Assembly: GCA_022648325.1 (NCBI GenBank)
Contig: JALCMG010000005.1
Span: 113,423 to 177,422, forward strand
DNA length: 64,000 bases
Source: Olsenella sp.
GTDB taxonomy: Bacteria; Actinomycetota; Coriobacteriia; Coriobacteriales; Atopobiaceae
Reading direction: 5' to 3'
Part shown: positions 1 through 8,440 of the stretch, in pieces
How the letters are laid out: each line of letters opens with the position of its first letter
Numbering within the stretch: the first letter of the stretch is position 1
Made by a program: the position numbers and the translations under genes
The notes under the pieces: model-generated
The model's database searches: none
Seen by the model: the letters and a program-made list of their open reading frames with translations, nothing else
Told to the model about the DNA's origin: nothing

Positions 1-2
1 CG

Positions 3-566
3 CAGCTTGACCGCAGCCTCCAGCACCTCACGAGCCTTGAGCTCGACAACTTTGTCACGCTCGGCGACATCACGAACATCTTCTACCTGTTCGAGGTGCT
101 CATGTCAGCCGGTGACGAGCTCGATCGCTGCATCGTCCAGCTGGGTACCTCCGGTCGCATCACCGAGATGCAGCGTGAGGAGTTCCTGGGTGACATGGAC
201 GAGACCTACAACCTCATGATTCGAGACTACGCCAAGGACTCCTCGGAGGAGCATGCCCGCGCCATTCGCAAGCAGTTCCACGAGATGGCTAACCCGCAGC
301 TGCGTTCTCCAAAGGTGGTCGCGCGGATCCTGGGCTACGACGATTACGGTGAGGATACCATCATGACCCCGCTTGGGCTGCGAACCCTCTCGCGCGTCTC
401 CGTTGTGCGCGAGGGTATGGCCGATAGGATTGTGGACGAGTACGGTTCGCTTCAGGAGATTCTGGAGGCCGCAGAGGACGACTCTTCCAAGCTCGGCGAG
501 ATTGGTGTTAAGAATCCAGACGCCCTCGCCAACAGCCTGCATCGCATGTGGGGGCAAAGCGAATGA
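3..566 (+). CDS. disA: DNA integrity scanning diadenylate cyclase DisA, C-terminal part (5' end outside window)
   Basis: The reading frame is open from the window edge (frame starts at base 3) to TGA at 566. The protein resembles the linker and C-terminal helix-hairpin-helix part of DisA, which makes c-di-AMP and scans DNA. Visible family segments are the linker helices around LDNFVTLGDITNIFYLFEVL, the stretch RITEMQREEFLGDMDETYNL, and a C-terminal HhH-like end (SLQEILEAAEDDSSKLGEIG) used for branched-DNA binding. The N-terminal cyclase (DAC) domain is not in the window, so its catalytic residues cannot be checked. The stop overlaps the ispD start as ATGA, which implies translational coupling. 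Identification rests on recalled family sequence. Confidence 0.85.
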   Translation, partial: QLDRSLQHLTSLELDNFVTLGDITNIFYLFEVLMSAGDELDRCIVQLGTSGRITEMQREEFLGDMDETYNLMIRDYAKDSSEEHARAIRKQFHEMANPQLRSPKVVARILGYDDYGEDTIMTPLGLRTLSRVSVVREGMADRIVDEYGSLQEILEAAEDDSSKLGEIGVKNPDALANSLHRMWGQSE

Positions 567-1327
567 GCGCTCTGGAGACATGCACCTCAACCGCCGCAAA
601 GCGCGTGGGCAAGGAGAGCAAGAAGCCCGATACCGTTGCGATCATCGTTGCCGGCGGTACGGGCGAGCGTTTTGGAGACCCTCGGGGCAAGCAGTTTGTG
701 GACCTCTGCGGGTTGCCGCTCATGTGCTGGTCGCTTCTCGCGTTTGATCATGCGCCCTCGGTTGGTCACATCGTGGTTGTGTGTGCCTCGGATCGTGTGG
801 ACACTGTGCGTGACGAGGTTCTTTCCCGCGTAACCCTGCTCACGCCAGTCACGCTTGTCGCTTCCGGCGATACGCGTCAGCAGTCTGTAGCCCACGGTCT
901 TGCTGTCATGCCGCGCGGCTACGATTTTGTGGCCGTCCACGATGCCGCACGCCCGCTCATCGAGACCAAGATCATAGAGGGGGTTATTGCCTGCGTACGC
1001 GATGACCCCAAGCTTGCGGGCGCCATCTGCGCCACGCGCTCGGTGGACACGCTCAAACTCGTTGAGGATGGCGTGATTATCGCTACGCCGGACCGCTCCT
1101 TCTACTGGGCCGCCCAGACCCCACAGGTCTTTCGCACGCGCGCCTTGACCTCTGCGTACAAGTCGGCGGCATGGGAGGGCTACCAGGGCACCGATGACGC
1201 CTCGCTCGTGGAGCGTCATGGCGGCAAGGTCCGCTGCTACGATTCGCCCCGCGACAACATCAAGGTCACCGTGCCAGAGGACCTTGCCATCGCCTGCACC
1301 GCGCTCGAGCAGCGGCTGCTCATGTAA
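563..1327 (+). CDS. ispD: 2-C-methyl-D-erythritol 4-phosphate cytidylyltransferase IspD
   Basis: This 254-aa enzyme joins CTP to MEP in the non-mevalonate isoprenoid pathway. The N-terminal nucleotide-binding motif is IIVAGGTGERFG followed by the Lys of GKQF. Later family blocks are VAVHDAARPLI and TPQVFRT, and the end has the TDDASLVE and IKVTVPEDLAIA segments. The ATG at 563 overlaps the disA stop (ATGA). An upstream in-frame GTG at 548 is inside disA and has no better ribosome site. The first 20 or so residues form a short polar extension before the core. ispF, which acts two steps later in the pathway, follows 68 bp downstream. Confidence 0.95.
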   Translation: MSALETCTSTAAKRVGKESKKPDTVAIIVAGGTGERFGDPRGKQFVDLCGLPLMCWSLLAFDHAPSVGHIVVVCASDRVDTVRDEVLSRVTLLTPVTLVASGDTRQQSVAHGLAVMPRGYDFVAVHDAARPLIETKIIEGVIACVRDDPKLAGAICATRSVDTLKLVEDGVIIATPDRSFYWAAQTPQVFRTRALTSAYKSAAWEGYQGTDDASLVERHGGKVRCYDSPRDNIKVTVPEDLAIACTALEQRLLM

Positions 1328-1395
1328 CTTATAGTTCGCTCTGCAATGATCACCGCGCAGGCAAGTGGCTAAGGAAAGTCCCGGGGAGGCCAAGC

Positions 1396-1878
1396 ATGAC
1401 TCGCATTGGACACGGTTTTGACGTGCACGCTTTCACAGAGAGACGCCCGCTCGTTCTGGGTGGGGTCACCGTTCCCAGCGAGCGCGGACTTGCGGGCCAC
1501 TCCGATGCAGACGTGCTTGCCCACGCCCTTATGGACGCCATCCTGGGCGCCATGCGTGCCGGTGACATTGGCCAGCTCTTCCCCGACACCGACCCTGCCT
1601 TCGAGGAGGCAGACTCCATGGTCCTTCTCTCGCGCGTGGCGTCTCTCGCGCGCGAGCAGGGTTTCTCACTCATTGACGCAGACTGCACCGTTGCCGCGCA
1701 GACGCCAAAGCTTGCCCCCTATCGCGAGCAGATGCGCCAGACCATGGCTCATGCCATGGACGTCGACGTGTCGCAGGTGGGCGTCAAGGCAACAACTACG
1801 GAACACCTCGGCTTTGTTGGACGCGAGGAGGGCATTGCTGCCTGGGCCGTGGTCCTTCTCGACAGGGTTATGCCATAA
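1396..1878 (+). CDS. ispF: 2-C-methyl-D-erythritol 2,4-cyclodiphosphate synthase IspF
   Basis: At 160 aa this is the normal length for IspF, the trimeric metal-dependent cyclase of the MEP pathway. The metal-ligand motif GHGFDVHAF (Asp and His near residues 9 and 11), the GLAGHSDADVLAHALMDAIL block with a third metal His, and the C-terminal KATTTEHLGFVGREEGIAA block are all present. The start is preceded by GGGGAGG a few bases upstream. It lies just after ispD, a common arrangement. The 283 bp downstream to the next gene show no other gene that I can support. Confidence 0.96.
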   Translation: MTRIGHGFDVHAFTERRPLVLGGVTVPSERGLAGHSDADVLAHALMDAILGAMRAGDIGQLFPDTDPAFEEADSMVLLSRVASLAREQGFSLIDADCTVAAQTPKLAPYREQMRQTMAHAMDVDVSQVGVKATTTEHLGFVGREEGIAAWAVVLLDRVMP

Positions 1879-2161
1879 ACTCTTCAATTCAAACTGCACT
1901 CATTTGATGGGTATGAAATGCAGGTCTCTCGAAGAGACTGCGCAAACTTCGTGTGTATTGCAGTGGTGGGGTTACCCTGTTCCGCATACGTACGGCAGGG
2001 TATCCATTCCGTGCCAACGCGTATCTGGACAGGCCGCGCACGATGTACCACGCACTTGAATCACCGCACCATTGCACCACGCGCCACATCACAATCTAGG
2101 CATCCTCGCACTTCGACAGAACGACATTGCCCCAACCCGCGCGGCCGGGAAGGAATCGCAG

Positions 2162-3106
2162 ATGTCCATTACTGTAGGCAAGCTCCCCGCCGGTGCTGTT
2201 GCCTCTAAGGCAATTCGAATGGTTCTCGCACTGTTCGCGGCGTTAACCCTTGCTCTCTCGCAGGGCATTCCGGGGGCTCGAGCCGCCTCGCTCGACGAGA
2301 CTCTGGCAGACGACGTCTTTGTGAATGAGCCCGGTAGCACCGGGCGTTGCACCATTTACGCTGCCACCAACATGCTTCGCAGGGCAGCTCTTCTCAATGG
2401 CGACGAGGGGTGGAGCTCGATTAACACCGCGTCAATTCCCTCTTCTGGCGGCCTGCTCTTCAGTTTCTCGGTGAGCACGCAGAACGCCAGCTATTCCGTT
2501 GAACACGGCTACATTACGGGAGCGACCGAGGAGGAGAGAACGGCGGAACTCCTCGCACTTCTTGACGAGAACCCTGCGGGTGTCGTTCTCTACACAAGCA
2601 TTGGCAACCCGCATGCGGTGACGCTTCTGGGCTACGACGAGGAAGCCGGCACCTTTATTGCCCATGACTCGCTCACGGGTGCCACCTCGTCGCTGGGGGA
2701 GTGCGTGAGCGTGCGCGTTTCCAACGCCGATGCCTACTGGTACGTGACGAGCCCGGTCTCGAGCCCCACGCCCACCTCGCTTCAGAACGCGACCGTCACG
2801 GTTGAGGACGTCGTGTACGCGGGGGAGTCCGTGACGCCGCAGGTTGCGGTTGCGCTCGGCGGTACGACCCTTACCGAGGGCACCGACTACACCGTAAGCT
2901 TCGTTGGCAACGACGTCGTGGGGACCGCGCTTGCCACTGTCACGGGTACGGGGAACTATAGCGGAACCGCAACCGCCACCTTCGAGGTTCTCGATGGAAC
3001 GAAGGCGCTGATTGGACGCTGCGCGGGCTCTGTCGAGGCGTCGACGGCCCCCGGTCAGGGCGCCATGGCCTCCCACGATTCAGGTATGTTGGGCGTTGCT
3101 GCCTAG
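2162..3106 (+). CDS. Secreted C39-like cysteine peptidase domain protein with one bacterial Ig-like repeat
   Basis: This 314-aa protein has an N-terminal signal sequence: a hydrophobic run at about residues 19-36 and a likely cleavage site after GARA (about residue 41). A papain/C39-like fold is suggested by Cys63 in GRCTIYAATNMLRR, His151 in NPHAVTLLGYD and Asp169 in FIAHDSLTG, in the usual Cys-His-Asp order. Residues about 210-277 match the repeat often seen in surface proteins of gut Firmicutes and Actinobacteria (TLTEGTDYTVSF, then GTGNYSGTATATFEV). After that only a 37-residue tail remains, with no LPxTG or cell-wall-binding repeats visible. The chosen ATG has AAGGA about 8 bases upstream; an in-frame ATG at 2072 lacks this. 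Substrate is unknown. Confidence 0.7.
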   Translation: MSITVGKLPAGAVASKAIRMVLALFAALTLALSQGIPGARAASLDETLADDVFVNEPGSTGRCTIYAATNMLRRAALLNGDEGWSSINTASIPSSGGLLFSFSVSTQNASYSVEHGYITGATEEERTAELLALLDENPAGVVLYTSIGNPHAVTLLGYDEEAGTFIAHDSLTGATSSLGECVSVRVSNADAYWYVTSPVSSPTPTSLQNATVTVEDVVYAGESVTPQVAVALGGTTLTEGTDYTVSFVGNDVVGTALATVTGTGNYSGTATATFEVLDGTKALIGRCAGSVEASTAPGQGAMASHDSGMLGVAA

Positions 3107-3139
3107 GAGGGCCCCCTCCCTAGCCACTGCCCGGGGTGC

Positions 3140-3148
3140 TGCTACAAT
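3140..3148 (+). promoter_or_regulatory. Candidate extended -10 promoter for cysS
   Basis: TGC-TACAAT forms an extended -10 (TGn plus TACAAT) 36 bp upstream of the cysS start. No good -35 is visible at the normal distance, which is acceptable for an extended -10 element. Prediction only. Confidence 0.4.
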
Positions 3149-3184
3149 GCCTGTACTTACGCATACATCCCTAGGGAGCAAGCC

Positions 3185-4645
3185 ATGCAGATCTACAACA
3201 CCCAGACGCACCGAAAGCAGGAGCTCGAGCCCATCGAGCCGGGCAAGATTCGCATGTACGTCTGTGGCCCCACGGTCTATGACCAGATTCACATCGGCAA
3301 CGCGCGAACGTTCCTCTCGTTTGACGTGATTCGCCGCTACCTCATGTACAAGGGCTTCCAGGTCACCTTTGCCCAGAACCTCACCGACGTGGACGACAAG
3401 ATCATCAACCGCGCCAACGAGCAGGGGCGCACTGCCGCAGAGGTGGCAGAGGAGTTCTCGAACGCCTTCATCGAGCAGATGCACCGCTTTGGAATCCTCG
3501 ACCCAGACATTCGCCCGCGTGCCACGCACGAGATCCAGGCCATGCAGGAGATGATTGAGTCTCTTATCGAGCAGGGAAACGCCTACGTTGCCGACAACGG
3601 TGACGTGTACTTCTCCGTGCGCTCGGATCACAACTACGGCATCCTCTCTGGCCGCGACCTCGACCAGATGCGCGCGGGCGAGCGCGTGGAGGTCAACGAC
3701 CAGAAGCGCGATCCCTTCGACTTCGCCCTGTGGAAGGCCGCCAAGCCCGGCGAGCCCAGCTGGCCGAGTCCCTGGGGTGACGGTCGTCCCGGCTGGCACA
3801 CAGAATGCTGCGCGATGATTCACCGCTACCTAGGTACCCCCATCGACATCCACGGCGGCGGCGCTGACCTCGTCTTCCCGCATCACGAGAACGAGACGGC
3901 GCAGGCCATGTGCGCCTGGCACGAGCCCCTCGCCAACCTCTGGATGCACACGGGCATGCTCCGCGTGGACGGCGAGAAGATGTCCAAGAGCCTAGGGAAC
4001 TTCTACACGCTCAAGGAGGTCCTCGACAAGTATCCTGCGGATGCGGTGCGCCTGCTCATGCTGCAGACCCACTACCGCGCCCCGCTTGACTTCTCCTTCG
4101 ATCGGCTGGAGGGGGCGGTGGGCACCCTCGAGCGTTTGCGCACGTGCGAGAAGAACCTCCTCTGGGCTGCGGAGAACGGCACGGGAAGCGAGGAGCTTGA
4201 CCCTGCGCTTCTCTCTGCGGTGAGCGAGACGCGCGAGGAGTTCACGCGCCAGATGGACGACGACTTCAACACCGCAGGTGGTCTGGCCGCAATCTTCTCG
4301 CTGGTGACATCGGCCAACACCTACCTCGCAGACGCCGGTACCGCTGCTGGCGGTGTGGCTGCCAAGACCGCAGCCGATGCTCTCGCTGAGCTTACGGGTG
4401 CCCTGGGTGTCACGCTCAAGGCCGAGGAGGACGAGCCTCCCGCCGAACTGGTGGATCTGGCTGCAAAGTACGCCGGCTATACGGGCGACTCTGCCGCCGA
4501 GGCGGCCGATGCGCTCATCGCCGCGCGCCAGGCAGCCCGCAAGGCGAAGGACTGGGGCACGGCCGACGGCATCCGCGACGCCATCACAGGCCTTGGCCTT
4601 GTTCTCGAAGACACCGCTGCGGGCTCGCGCCTGCGCAAGGCATAG
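3185..4645 (+). CDS. cysS: Cysteinyl-tRNA synthetase
   Basis: This 486-aa class I aminoacyl-tRNA synthetase charges tRNA-Cys. The first zinc-ligand Cys27 sits in YVCGPTVYD, and HIGN is at residues 36-39. Further zinc ligands lie in TECCAM and HHENE, and KMSKS is at residues 265-269. The C-terminal DALR-type helical domain is complete. The ATG has AGGGAG about 6 bases upstream. rlmB starts immediately after the stop, so the two are likely co-transcribed and coupled; cysS-rlmB-yacP is a conserved neighbourhood. Confidence 0.97.
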   Translation: MQIYNTQTHRKQELEPIEPGKIRMYVCGPTVYDQIHIGNARTFLSFDVIRRYLMYKGFQVTFAQNLTDVDDKIINRANEQGRTAAEVAEEFSNAFIEQMHRFGILDPDIRPRATHEIQAMQEMIESLIEQGNAYVADNGDVYFSVRSDHNYGILSGRDLDQMRAGERVEVNDQKRDPFDFALWKAAKPGEPSWPSPWGDGRPGWHTECCAMIHRYLGTPIDIHGGGADLVFPHHENETAQAMCAWHEPLANLWMHTGMLRVDGEKMSKSLGNFYTLKEVLDKYPADAVRLLMLQTHYRAPLDFSFDRLEGAVGTLERLRTCEKNLLWAAENGTGSEELDPALLSAVSETREEFTRQMDDDFNTAGGLAAIFSLVTSANTYLADAGTAAGGVAAKTAADALAELTGALGVTLKAEEDEPPAELVDLAAKYAGYTGDSAAEAADALIAARQAARKAKDWGTADGIRDAITGLGLVLEDTAAGSRLRKA

Positions 4646-4648
4646 GTG

Positions 4649-5641
4649 ATGGGGATGGCACGAGGCGACGCGAAGCGGGGCTTCCCCGCCAGCAAGGGCT
4701 CCGCCCAGACTGGCCGCGGTGGCAAGTACCGCGGGCGCGACCAGCGCCCGGGGCCGCGTTCTGGTGGCGCCGGAGGCCACCAGGGCCAAGGTGGCCACAG
4801 CCAGCGAGGTTCCCAGCGTTCTGGCTCACGCCCACAGCGCGTGGGTGGCGGCCAGAAACATCAGCGCCCCGCGTCGCTCGGCTCTGATCTCATCGAGGGC
4901 CGCCGCGCCGTCGCCGAAGCGCTCGATGCGGGCATCCCCATCCGCACCGCCTACGTACAGGATGGGGCTGGGTCTCCCGAGGGCACCGACAAGACGCTCG
5001 ATGCGCTGGTGCGCAGGCTCGCAGATGCGGGAGTGGAGTGCGAGAGCGTGCCCCGGCCCCGCCTTGACCGGCTTTCGAGCCATGGCGCCCACCAGGGCAT
5101 CGTCGTGCGCACTAAGCCGTTCCCGTACGCAACGCTCGAGGACGTCATAGCGGTTGCGGGGGAGGGCGACGCGCTCGTTGTTGTGCTCGACCACGTGACC
5201 GACGAGGGCAACTTTGGTGCCATTGTGCGTTCCGCCGAGGTCGTTGGCGCTGCGGGCGTGGTCGTGGCCAACGCCCGTGCCGCCACCGTAGGTCCTGGTG
5301 CCTACAAGACCTCTGCCGGGGCGGTGCTGCATCTCCCCATAGCGCAGGTCCCCAACCTTGCGCGCGCGATCGATCAGCTCAAGGAGGCAGGCTTCTGGGT
5401 CTGCGCCGCTACAGAGCACGCCGAGCAGGACGTGTGGCACGTGCCGGTCTATGGCAGGCTTGCGCTGGTCATGGGCTCGGAGGGCGACGGCATCTCTCGT
5501 CTGGTGCTTGACCACTGCGACTTTGGCGCAAGGCTCCCGCAGCGTGGGCGCGTCGAATCGCTCAACGTTGCCCAGGCCACGACGGTCATGTGCTATGAGT
5601 GGCTCCGCCGCGTGAGCGAGGGGGCGCAGGCGGATGCCTAG
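4649..5641 (+). CDS. rlmB: SpoU/TrmH-family 23S rRNA 2'-O-ribose methyltransferase (RlmB-like)
   Basis: This 330-aa SpoU-family methyltransferase probably methylates the ribose of G2251 in 23S rRNA. Residues 1 to about 70 are a low-complexity Gly/Arg/Gln-rich tail likely to bind RNA. The substrate-binding domain follows (LIEGRRAVAEAL onward). The SPOUT core carries its three motifs: VTDEGNFGAIVRSAE, LVMGSEGDGIS and ESLNVAQATTVMCYE. Starts at GTG 4646, ATG 4649 or ATG 4655 are all possible. The gene abuts cysS and overlaps the next gene by 8 bp. The exact target nucleotide is inferred from family and neighbourhood. Confidence 0.88.
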   Translation: MGMARGDAKRGFPASKGSAQTGRGGKYRGRDQRPGPRSGGAGGHQGQGGHSQRGSQRSGSRPQRVGGGQKHQRPASLGSDLIEGRRAVAEALDAGIPIRTAYVQDGAGSPEGTDKTLDALVRRLADAGVECESVPRPRLDRLSSHGAHQGIVVRTKPFPYATLEDVIAVAGEGDALVVVLDHVTDEGNFGAIVRSAEVVGAAGVVVANARAATVGPGAYKTSAGAVLHLPIAQVPNLARAIDQLKEAGFWVCAATEHAEQDVWHVPVYGRLALVMGSEGDGISRLVLDHCDFGARLPQRGRVESLNVAQATTVMCYEWLRRVSEGAQADA

Positions 5642-6221
5642 GCGCTCCCGCCTCGCGCTTCTCGTAGTGGACGGCTACAACGTGGTGCATGGGACACCGC
5701 GCTACGCGGCGCTCATCGACGAGCATGCCGGAGCCGGCGCCCTTGCCGACGTGGCCCACCTCTCGCGCGACCCCTACGGCCACGACCCCTTTGACCGCGC
5801 CCGCGAGGCTCTCGTCGCCGACGTTGCCGCCTACGCCCAGGGAAGCTACGAGCCCGTTGTGGTATTTGACGCGGCGGGCAATCTTTCAAGCGAGCGGCCA
5901 AATTGGAGCACGGCGGGCGTACGCGTGGTCTTCTCGCGTACGGGCGAGTCTGCCGATACGGTCATAGAGCGCCTGGTAACAGAGGCGCGTCATGCCGAGA
6001 GGGACGTGCTGCTCGTAACCTCGGACAACACCATCCGCTATACGGTTGGCGGAATTCCCGTGACTACGGTCTCGAGCGCCCTGCTGGCGCAGAACATGAG
6101 CCTCGTGAACCAGGGGGTCGAGGAGGCGCGCGAGCGCGGGTCGCATACGCACCTAAGTTTGGAGGACAGGCTCGACGCCGAGACTCGAGCCAAGCTAGAC
6201 AGGCTTCGCGGACGTAGGTAG
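5634..6221 (+). CDS. yacP: NYN-domain ribonuclease, YacP/Rae1-like
   Basis: This 195-aa protein has a PIN/NYN-type fold with acidic motifs LLVVDGYNVVH at the N-terminus, VVVFDAAGN in the middle and VLLVTSDNTIR later. These are the Asp-containing strands expected of the catalytic site. Members such as Bacillus Rae1 cleave mRNA in the ribosomal A site. The gene overlaps rlmB by 8 bp (frame +1) and belongs to the cysS-rlmB-yacP set. Function in this organism is inferred from the family. Confidence 0.8.
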   Translation: MPRRSRLALLVVDGYNVVHGTPRYAALIDEHAGAGALADVAHLSRDPYGHDPFDRAREALVADVAAYAQGSYEPVVVFDAAGNLSSERPNWSTAGVRVVFSRTGESADTVIERLVTEARHAERDVLLVTSDNTIRYTVGGIPVTTVSSALLAQNMSLVNQGVEEARERGSHTHLSLEDRLDAETRAKLDRLRGRR

Positions 6222-6281
6222 GAAGTCGCCATTGGCTCCCCGCGTGCCAGATCCTCCCAAACACGCTATCATATCTTCACT

Positions 6282-6353
6282 GCCGGTATGGCTCAATGGC
6301 AGAGCAACGGTTTTGTAAACCGTGGGTTGTGGGTTCGACTCCCTCTACCGGCT
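6282..6353 (+). tRNA. tRNA-Thr (anticodon UGU)
   Basis: A cloverleaf can be folded: acceptor GCCGGTA pairs with TACCGGC, the D arm is GCTC/GAGC, and the anticodon stem ACGGT/ACCGT encloses loop TTTGTAA with anticodon TGT. The T loop is TTCGACT. The T stem has one T-T mismatch. The CCA tail is not fully encoded (TCCAGG follows). A strong hairpin terminator follows at once, so this gene is its own unit or the end of one. Confidence 0.9.
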
Positions 6354-6365
6354 CCAGGAACCTTC

Positions 6366-6402
6366 CGACCGGAGGCATGCGCCTCCGGCCGAATCTTTTT
6401 TG
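6366..6402 (+). terminator. Rho-independent terminator after tRNA-Thr(UGU)
   Basis: CCGGAGGC-atgc-GCCTCCGG forms a GC-rich stem with a tight loop, followed by AATCTTTTTTG. This separates the first tRNA from the tRNA-tuf unit downstream. Confidence 0.85.
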
Positions 6403-6548
6403 TAAGCGGAATGCCCGCTATCCCGCAAATGGTGCCAAATAGATAAAAAGCATTCCGGGACTCATACAAATACCCCTCGATCTAGCTGCGGGTTCCCTTG
6501 AATTGTGCGATATTCGTGGGATAGATACGCCCGGTACCGAGGTACGCG

Positions 6549-6577
6549 TTGACAGGATTTTTTCCTCGTCGTATTAT
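6549..6577 (+). promoter_or_regulatory. Strong sigma-A-type promoter for tRNA-Tyr/Thr/Met-tuf
   Basis: TTGACA (6549-6554), a 17-bp spacer and TATTAT (6572-6577) are close to consensus. The site lies 49 bp upstream of tRNA-Tyr. No terminator is visible between it and tuf, so it probably drives the whole unit. Confidence 0.85.
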
Positions 6578-6625
6578 TCACTCCGCTGCAGGGGGTTCGC
6601 CCCGTGCGGCGCTTGAAAACGGAAT

Positions 6626-6709
6626 GGGGATGTGGCACAGCGGCAACTGCGGCGGACTGTAAATCCGCTCCCTCTGGGTTCCTTGGTTCGAGTCCAAGCA
6701 TCCCCACCA
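6626..6709 (+). tRNA. tRNA-Tyr (anticodon GUA)
   Basis: This is a class II tRNA with a long variable arm. Acceptor GGGGATG pairs with CATCCCC. The anticodon stem GCGGA/TCCGC encloses loop CTGTAAA (anticodon GTA). The T arm is TTGG-TTCGAGT-CCAA, and ACCA is encoded at the 3' end. It is the first gene of the tRNA-tuf unit. Confidence 0.94.
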
Positions 6710-6710
6710 T

Positions 6711-6786
6711 GCCCGTGTAGCTCAGTCGGTAGAGCACTTCGTTGGTAACGAAGAGGTCACCGGTTCGAATCCGGTCGCGGGCTCCA
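6711..6786 (+). tRNA. tRNA-Thr (anticodon GGU)
   Basis: Acceptor GCCCGTG pairs with CGCGGGC with small wobble. The anticodon stem CTTCG/CGAAG encloses TTGGTAA (anticodon GGT). The T loop is TTCGAAT and the CCA is encoded. It lies one base after tRNA-Tyr. Confidence 0.94.
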
Positions 6787-6808
6787 TTTTTCAGGCGTAC
6801 GGCTCCAT

Positions 6809-6885
6809 GCCGGTGTAGCTCAGCTGGTTAGAGCACGCGGCTCATACCCGCGATGTCACTGGTTCGAATCCAGTCACCGGTACCA
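6809..6885 (+). tRNA. tRNA with CAU anticodon, probably elongator tRNA-Met
   Basis: Acceptor GCCGGTG pairs with CACCGGT (G-U at position 1:72). The anticodon stem CGCGG/CCGCG encloses CTCATAC (anticodon CAT). The T arm is CTGG-TTCGAAT-CCAG and the CCA is encoded. The 1:72 pair argues against initiator tRNA; a lysidine-modified tRNA-Ile cannot be excluded by eye. tuf follows 97 bp downstream. Confidence 0.88.
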
Positions 6886-6982
6886 GGCTTTTCTGCGGCG
6901 CTTCGGCGCCGCTGAGCATAAATAGGCGTATTTCTGTACCATGGAATGGCCGGAGAGGTTCGTTCCAAAAGGAGGATTGGCA

Positions 6983-8188
6983 ATGGCCAAGGAGAAGTTC
7001 GATCGTTCTAAGCCGCACGTAAACATCGGTACCATTGGTCACGTCGACCACGGCAAGACCACGCTGACCGCGGCCATCACCAAGGTTCTCTCTGAGACCC
7101 CGGGCTGCAAGGCGACGTTCGTCCCCTTCGAGGACATCGACAAGGCTCCCGAGGAGCGTCAGCGCGGCATCACCATCTCCGTCGCCCATGAGGAGTATGA
7201 GACCTGGGAGCGCCACTACGCTCACGTCGACTGCCCCGGCCACGCCGACTACGTCAAGAACATGATTTCCGGCGCTGCTCAGATGGATGGTGCCATCCTC
7301 GTCATCGCTGCCACCGACGGCCCGATGGCCCAGACGCGCGAGCACATCCTGCTTGCCCGTCAGGTTGGCGTTAAGTACATCATCGTCTTCCTGAACAAGT
7401 GCGACATGGTCGACGACGAGGAACTCATCGACCTGGTCGAGATGGAGACCCGCGACCTGCTCTCCGAGTACGGCTTCGACGGCGATAACACCCCGATCAT
7501 CCGCGGCTCCGCCCTCGGCGCCCTCAACGGCGAGCAGAAGTGGGTTGACTCCATCATCGAGCTCATGCACACCGTTGACTCCTACATCCCCACGCCTGCT
7601 CGTGACAACGAGAAGCCGTTCCTGATGGCCGTCGAGGATGTTATGACCATCTCCGGCCGTGGTACCGTTGCTACCGGCCGCGTCGAGCGCGGTGAGCTCA
7701 AGCTCAACGAGCCCGTCGAGATCGTTGGCATCAAGCCCACGCAGACCTCCGTCGCCACCGGCATCGAGATGTTCCGCAAGACGCTGGACTTCTGCGAGGC
7801 TGGCGACAACGTGGGCATCCTGCTCCGCGGCATCAAGCGCGAGGACATCGAGCGCGGCCAGGTTCTCTGCAAGCCCGGCTCGGTTACCCCCCACACCAAG
7901 TTCACCGGCGAGATCTACGTTCTCACCAAGGAGGAGGGCGGCCGTCACACCCCGTTCTTCTCCGGCTATCGTCCCCAGTTCTACTTCCGCACCACTGACG
8001 TGACTGGCGACATCACCGAGCTCACCGACAAGGACGGCAACAAGGTCGAGATGGCCATGCCGGGTGACCATGTCACCATCTCCTGCGAGCTCATTCACCC
8101 CATCGCCATGGAGGAGGGCCTGCGCTTCGCTATCCGCGAGGGTGGCCACACCGTCGGCGACGGCCGTGTTGCTACCATCATTGAGTAG
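6983..8188 (+). CDS. tuf: Elongation factor Tu
   Basis: This 401-aa GTPase delivers aminoacyl-tRNA to the ribosome. Motifs are GHVDHGKT (residues 19-26), the switch [14 protein letters not shown] and the usual C-terminal domain ending [15 protein letters not shown]. The ATG at 6983 follows AAAAGGAGG; an upstream in-frame ATG at 6941 has no ribosome site and adds non-conserved residues. It sits at the end of a tRNA-Tyr/Thr/Met unit, an arrangement like the E. coli thrU-tyrU-glyT-thrT-tufB operon. Confidence 0.98.
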   Translation: MAKEKFDRSKPHVNIGTIGHVDHGKTTLTAAITKVLSETPGCKATFVPFEDIDKAPEERQRGITISVAHEEYETWERHYAHVDCPGHADYVKNMISGAAQMDGAILVIAATDGPMAQTREHILLARQVGVKYIIVFLNKCDMVDDEELIDLVEMETRDLLSEYGFDGDNTPIIRGSALGALNGEQKWVDSIIELMHTVDSYIPTPARDNEKPFLMAVEDVMTISGRGTVATGRVERGELKLNEPVEIVGIKPTQTSVATGIEMFRKTLDFCEAGDNVGILLRGIKREDIERGQVLCKPGSVTPHTKFTGEIYVLTKEEGGRHTPFFSGYRPQFYFRTTDVTGDITELTDKDGNKVEMAMPGDHVTISCELIHPIAMEEGLRFAIREGGHTVGDGRVATIIE

Positions 8189-8210
8189 CTTCACCCCGAA
8201 GTGACCTCGA

Positions 8211-8245
8211 GGCCCGGCATCCGCAAGGGTGTCGGGCCCTTCTGT
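8211..8245 (+). terminator. Hairpin terminator after tuf
   Basis: GGCCCGGCA and TGTCGGGCC pair around a 10-base loop, followed by CTTCTGTTG. The T tract is short, so strength is uncertain. Confidence 0.65.
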
Positions 8246-8351
8246 TGAGGATAGGGCCGTGTCTTGTGCGGCGTTTGTCCCTCTCGTCATCCGGAACCAC
8301 TGATCAACTGCGTGGATGTTATGTGAGCAAAGCGCCAAAGTCGCCATCTGG

Positions 8352-8381
8352 TTGACAGGATTCGTAAGTTGATGGTATCAT
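8352..8381 (+). promoter_or_regulatory. Promoter for rpmG-tRNA-Trp-secE-nusG
   Basis: TTGACA (8352-8357), an 18-bp spacer and TATCAT (8376-8381) lie 59 bp upstream of rpmG. No other good promoter is seen before nusG. Confidence 0.75.
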
Positions 8382-8440
8382 TCTCCACCGCGCCATCTTC
8401 GAGGATGGCCTCGAAGTGACATGGTGTCTCAGGAGGATTC

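Noticed and set aside
1369..1392. Segment GGAAAGTCCCGGGGAGG before ispF, similar to the RNase P RNA motif GGAAAGTCCGGGC
   Set aside because: No room for the remaining approximately 350 bases of RNase P RNA; it lies in a 68-bp gap and includes the ispF ribosome site.
6462..6737. 91-codon minus-strand ORF across the tRNA-Tyr gene
   Set aside because: Overlaps a certain tRNA and promoter on the other strand; no family resemblance.
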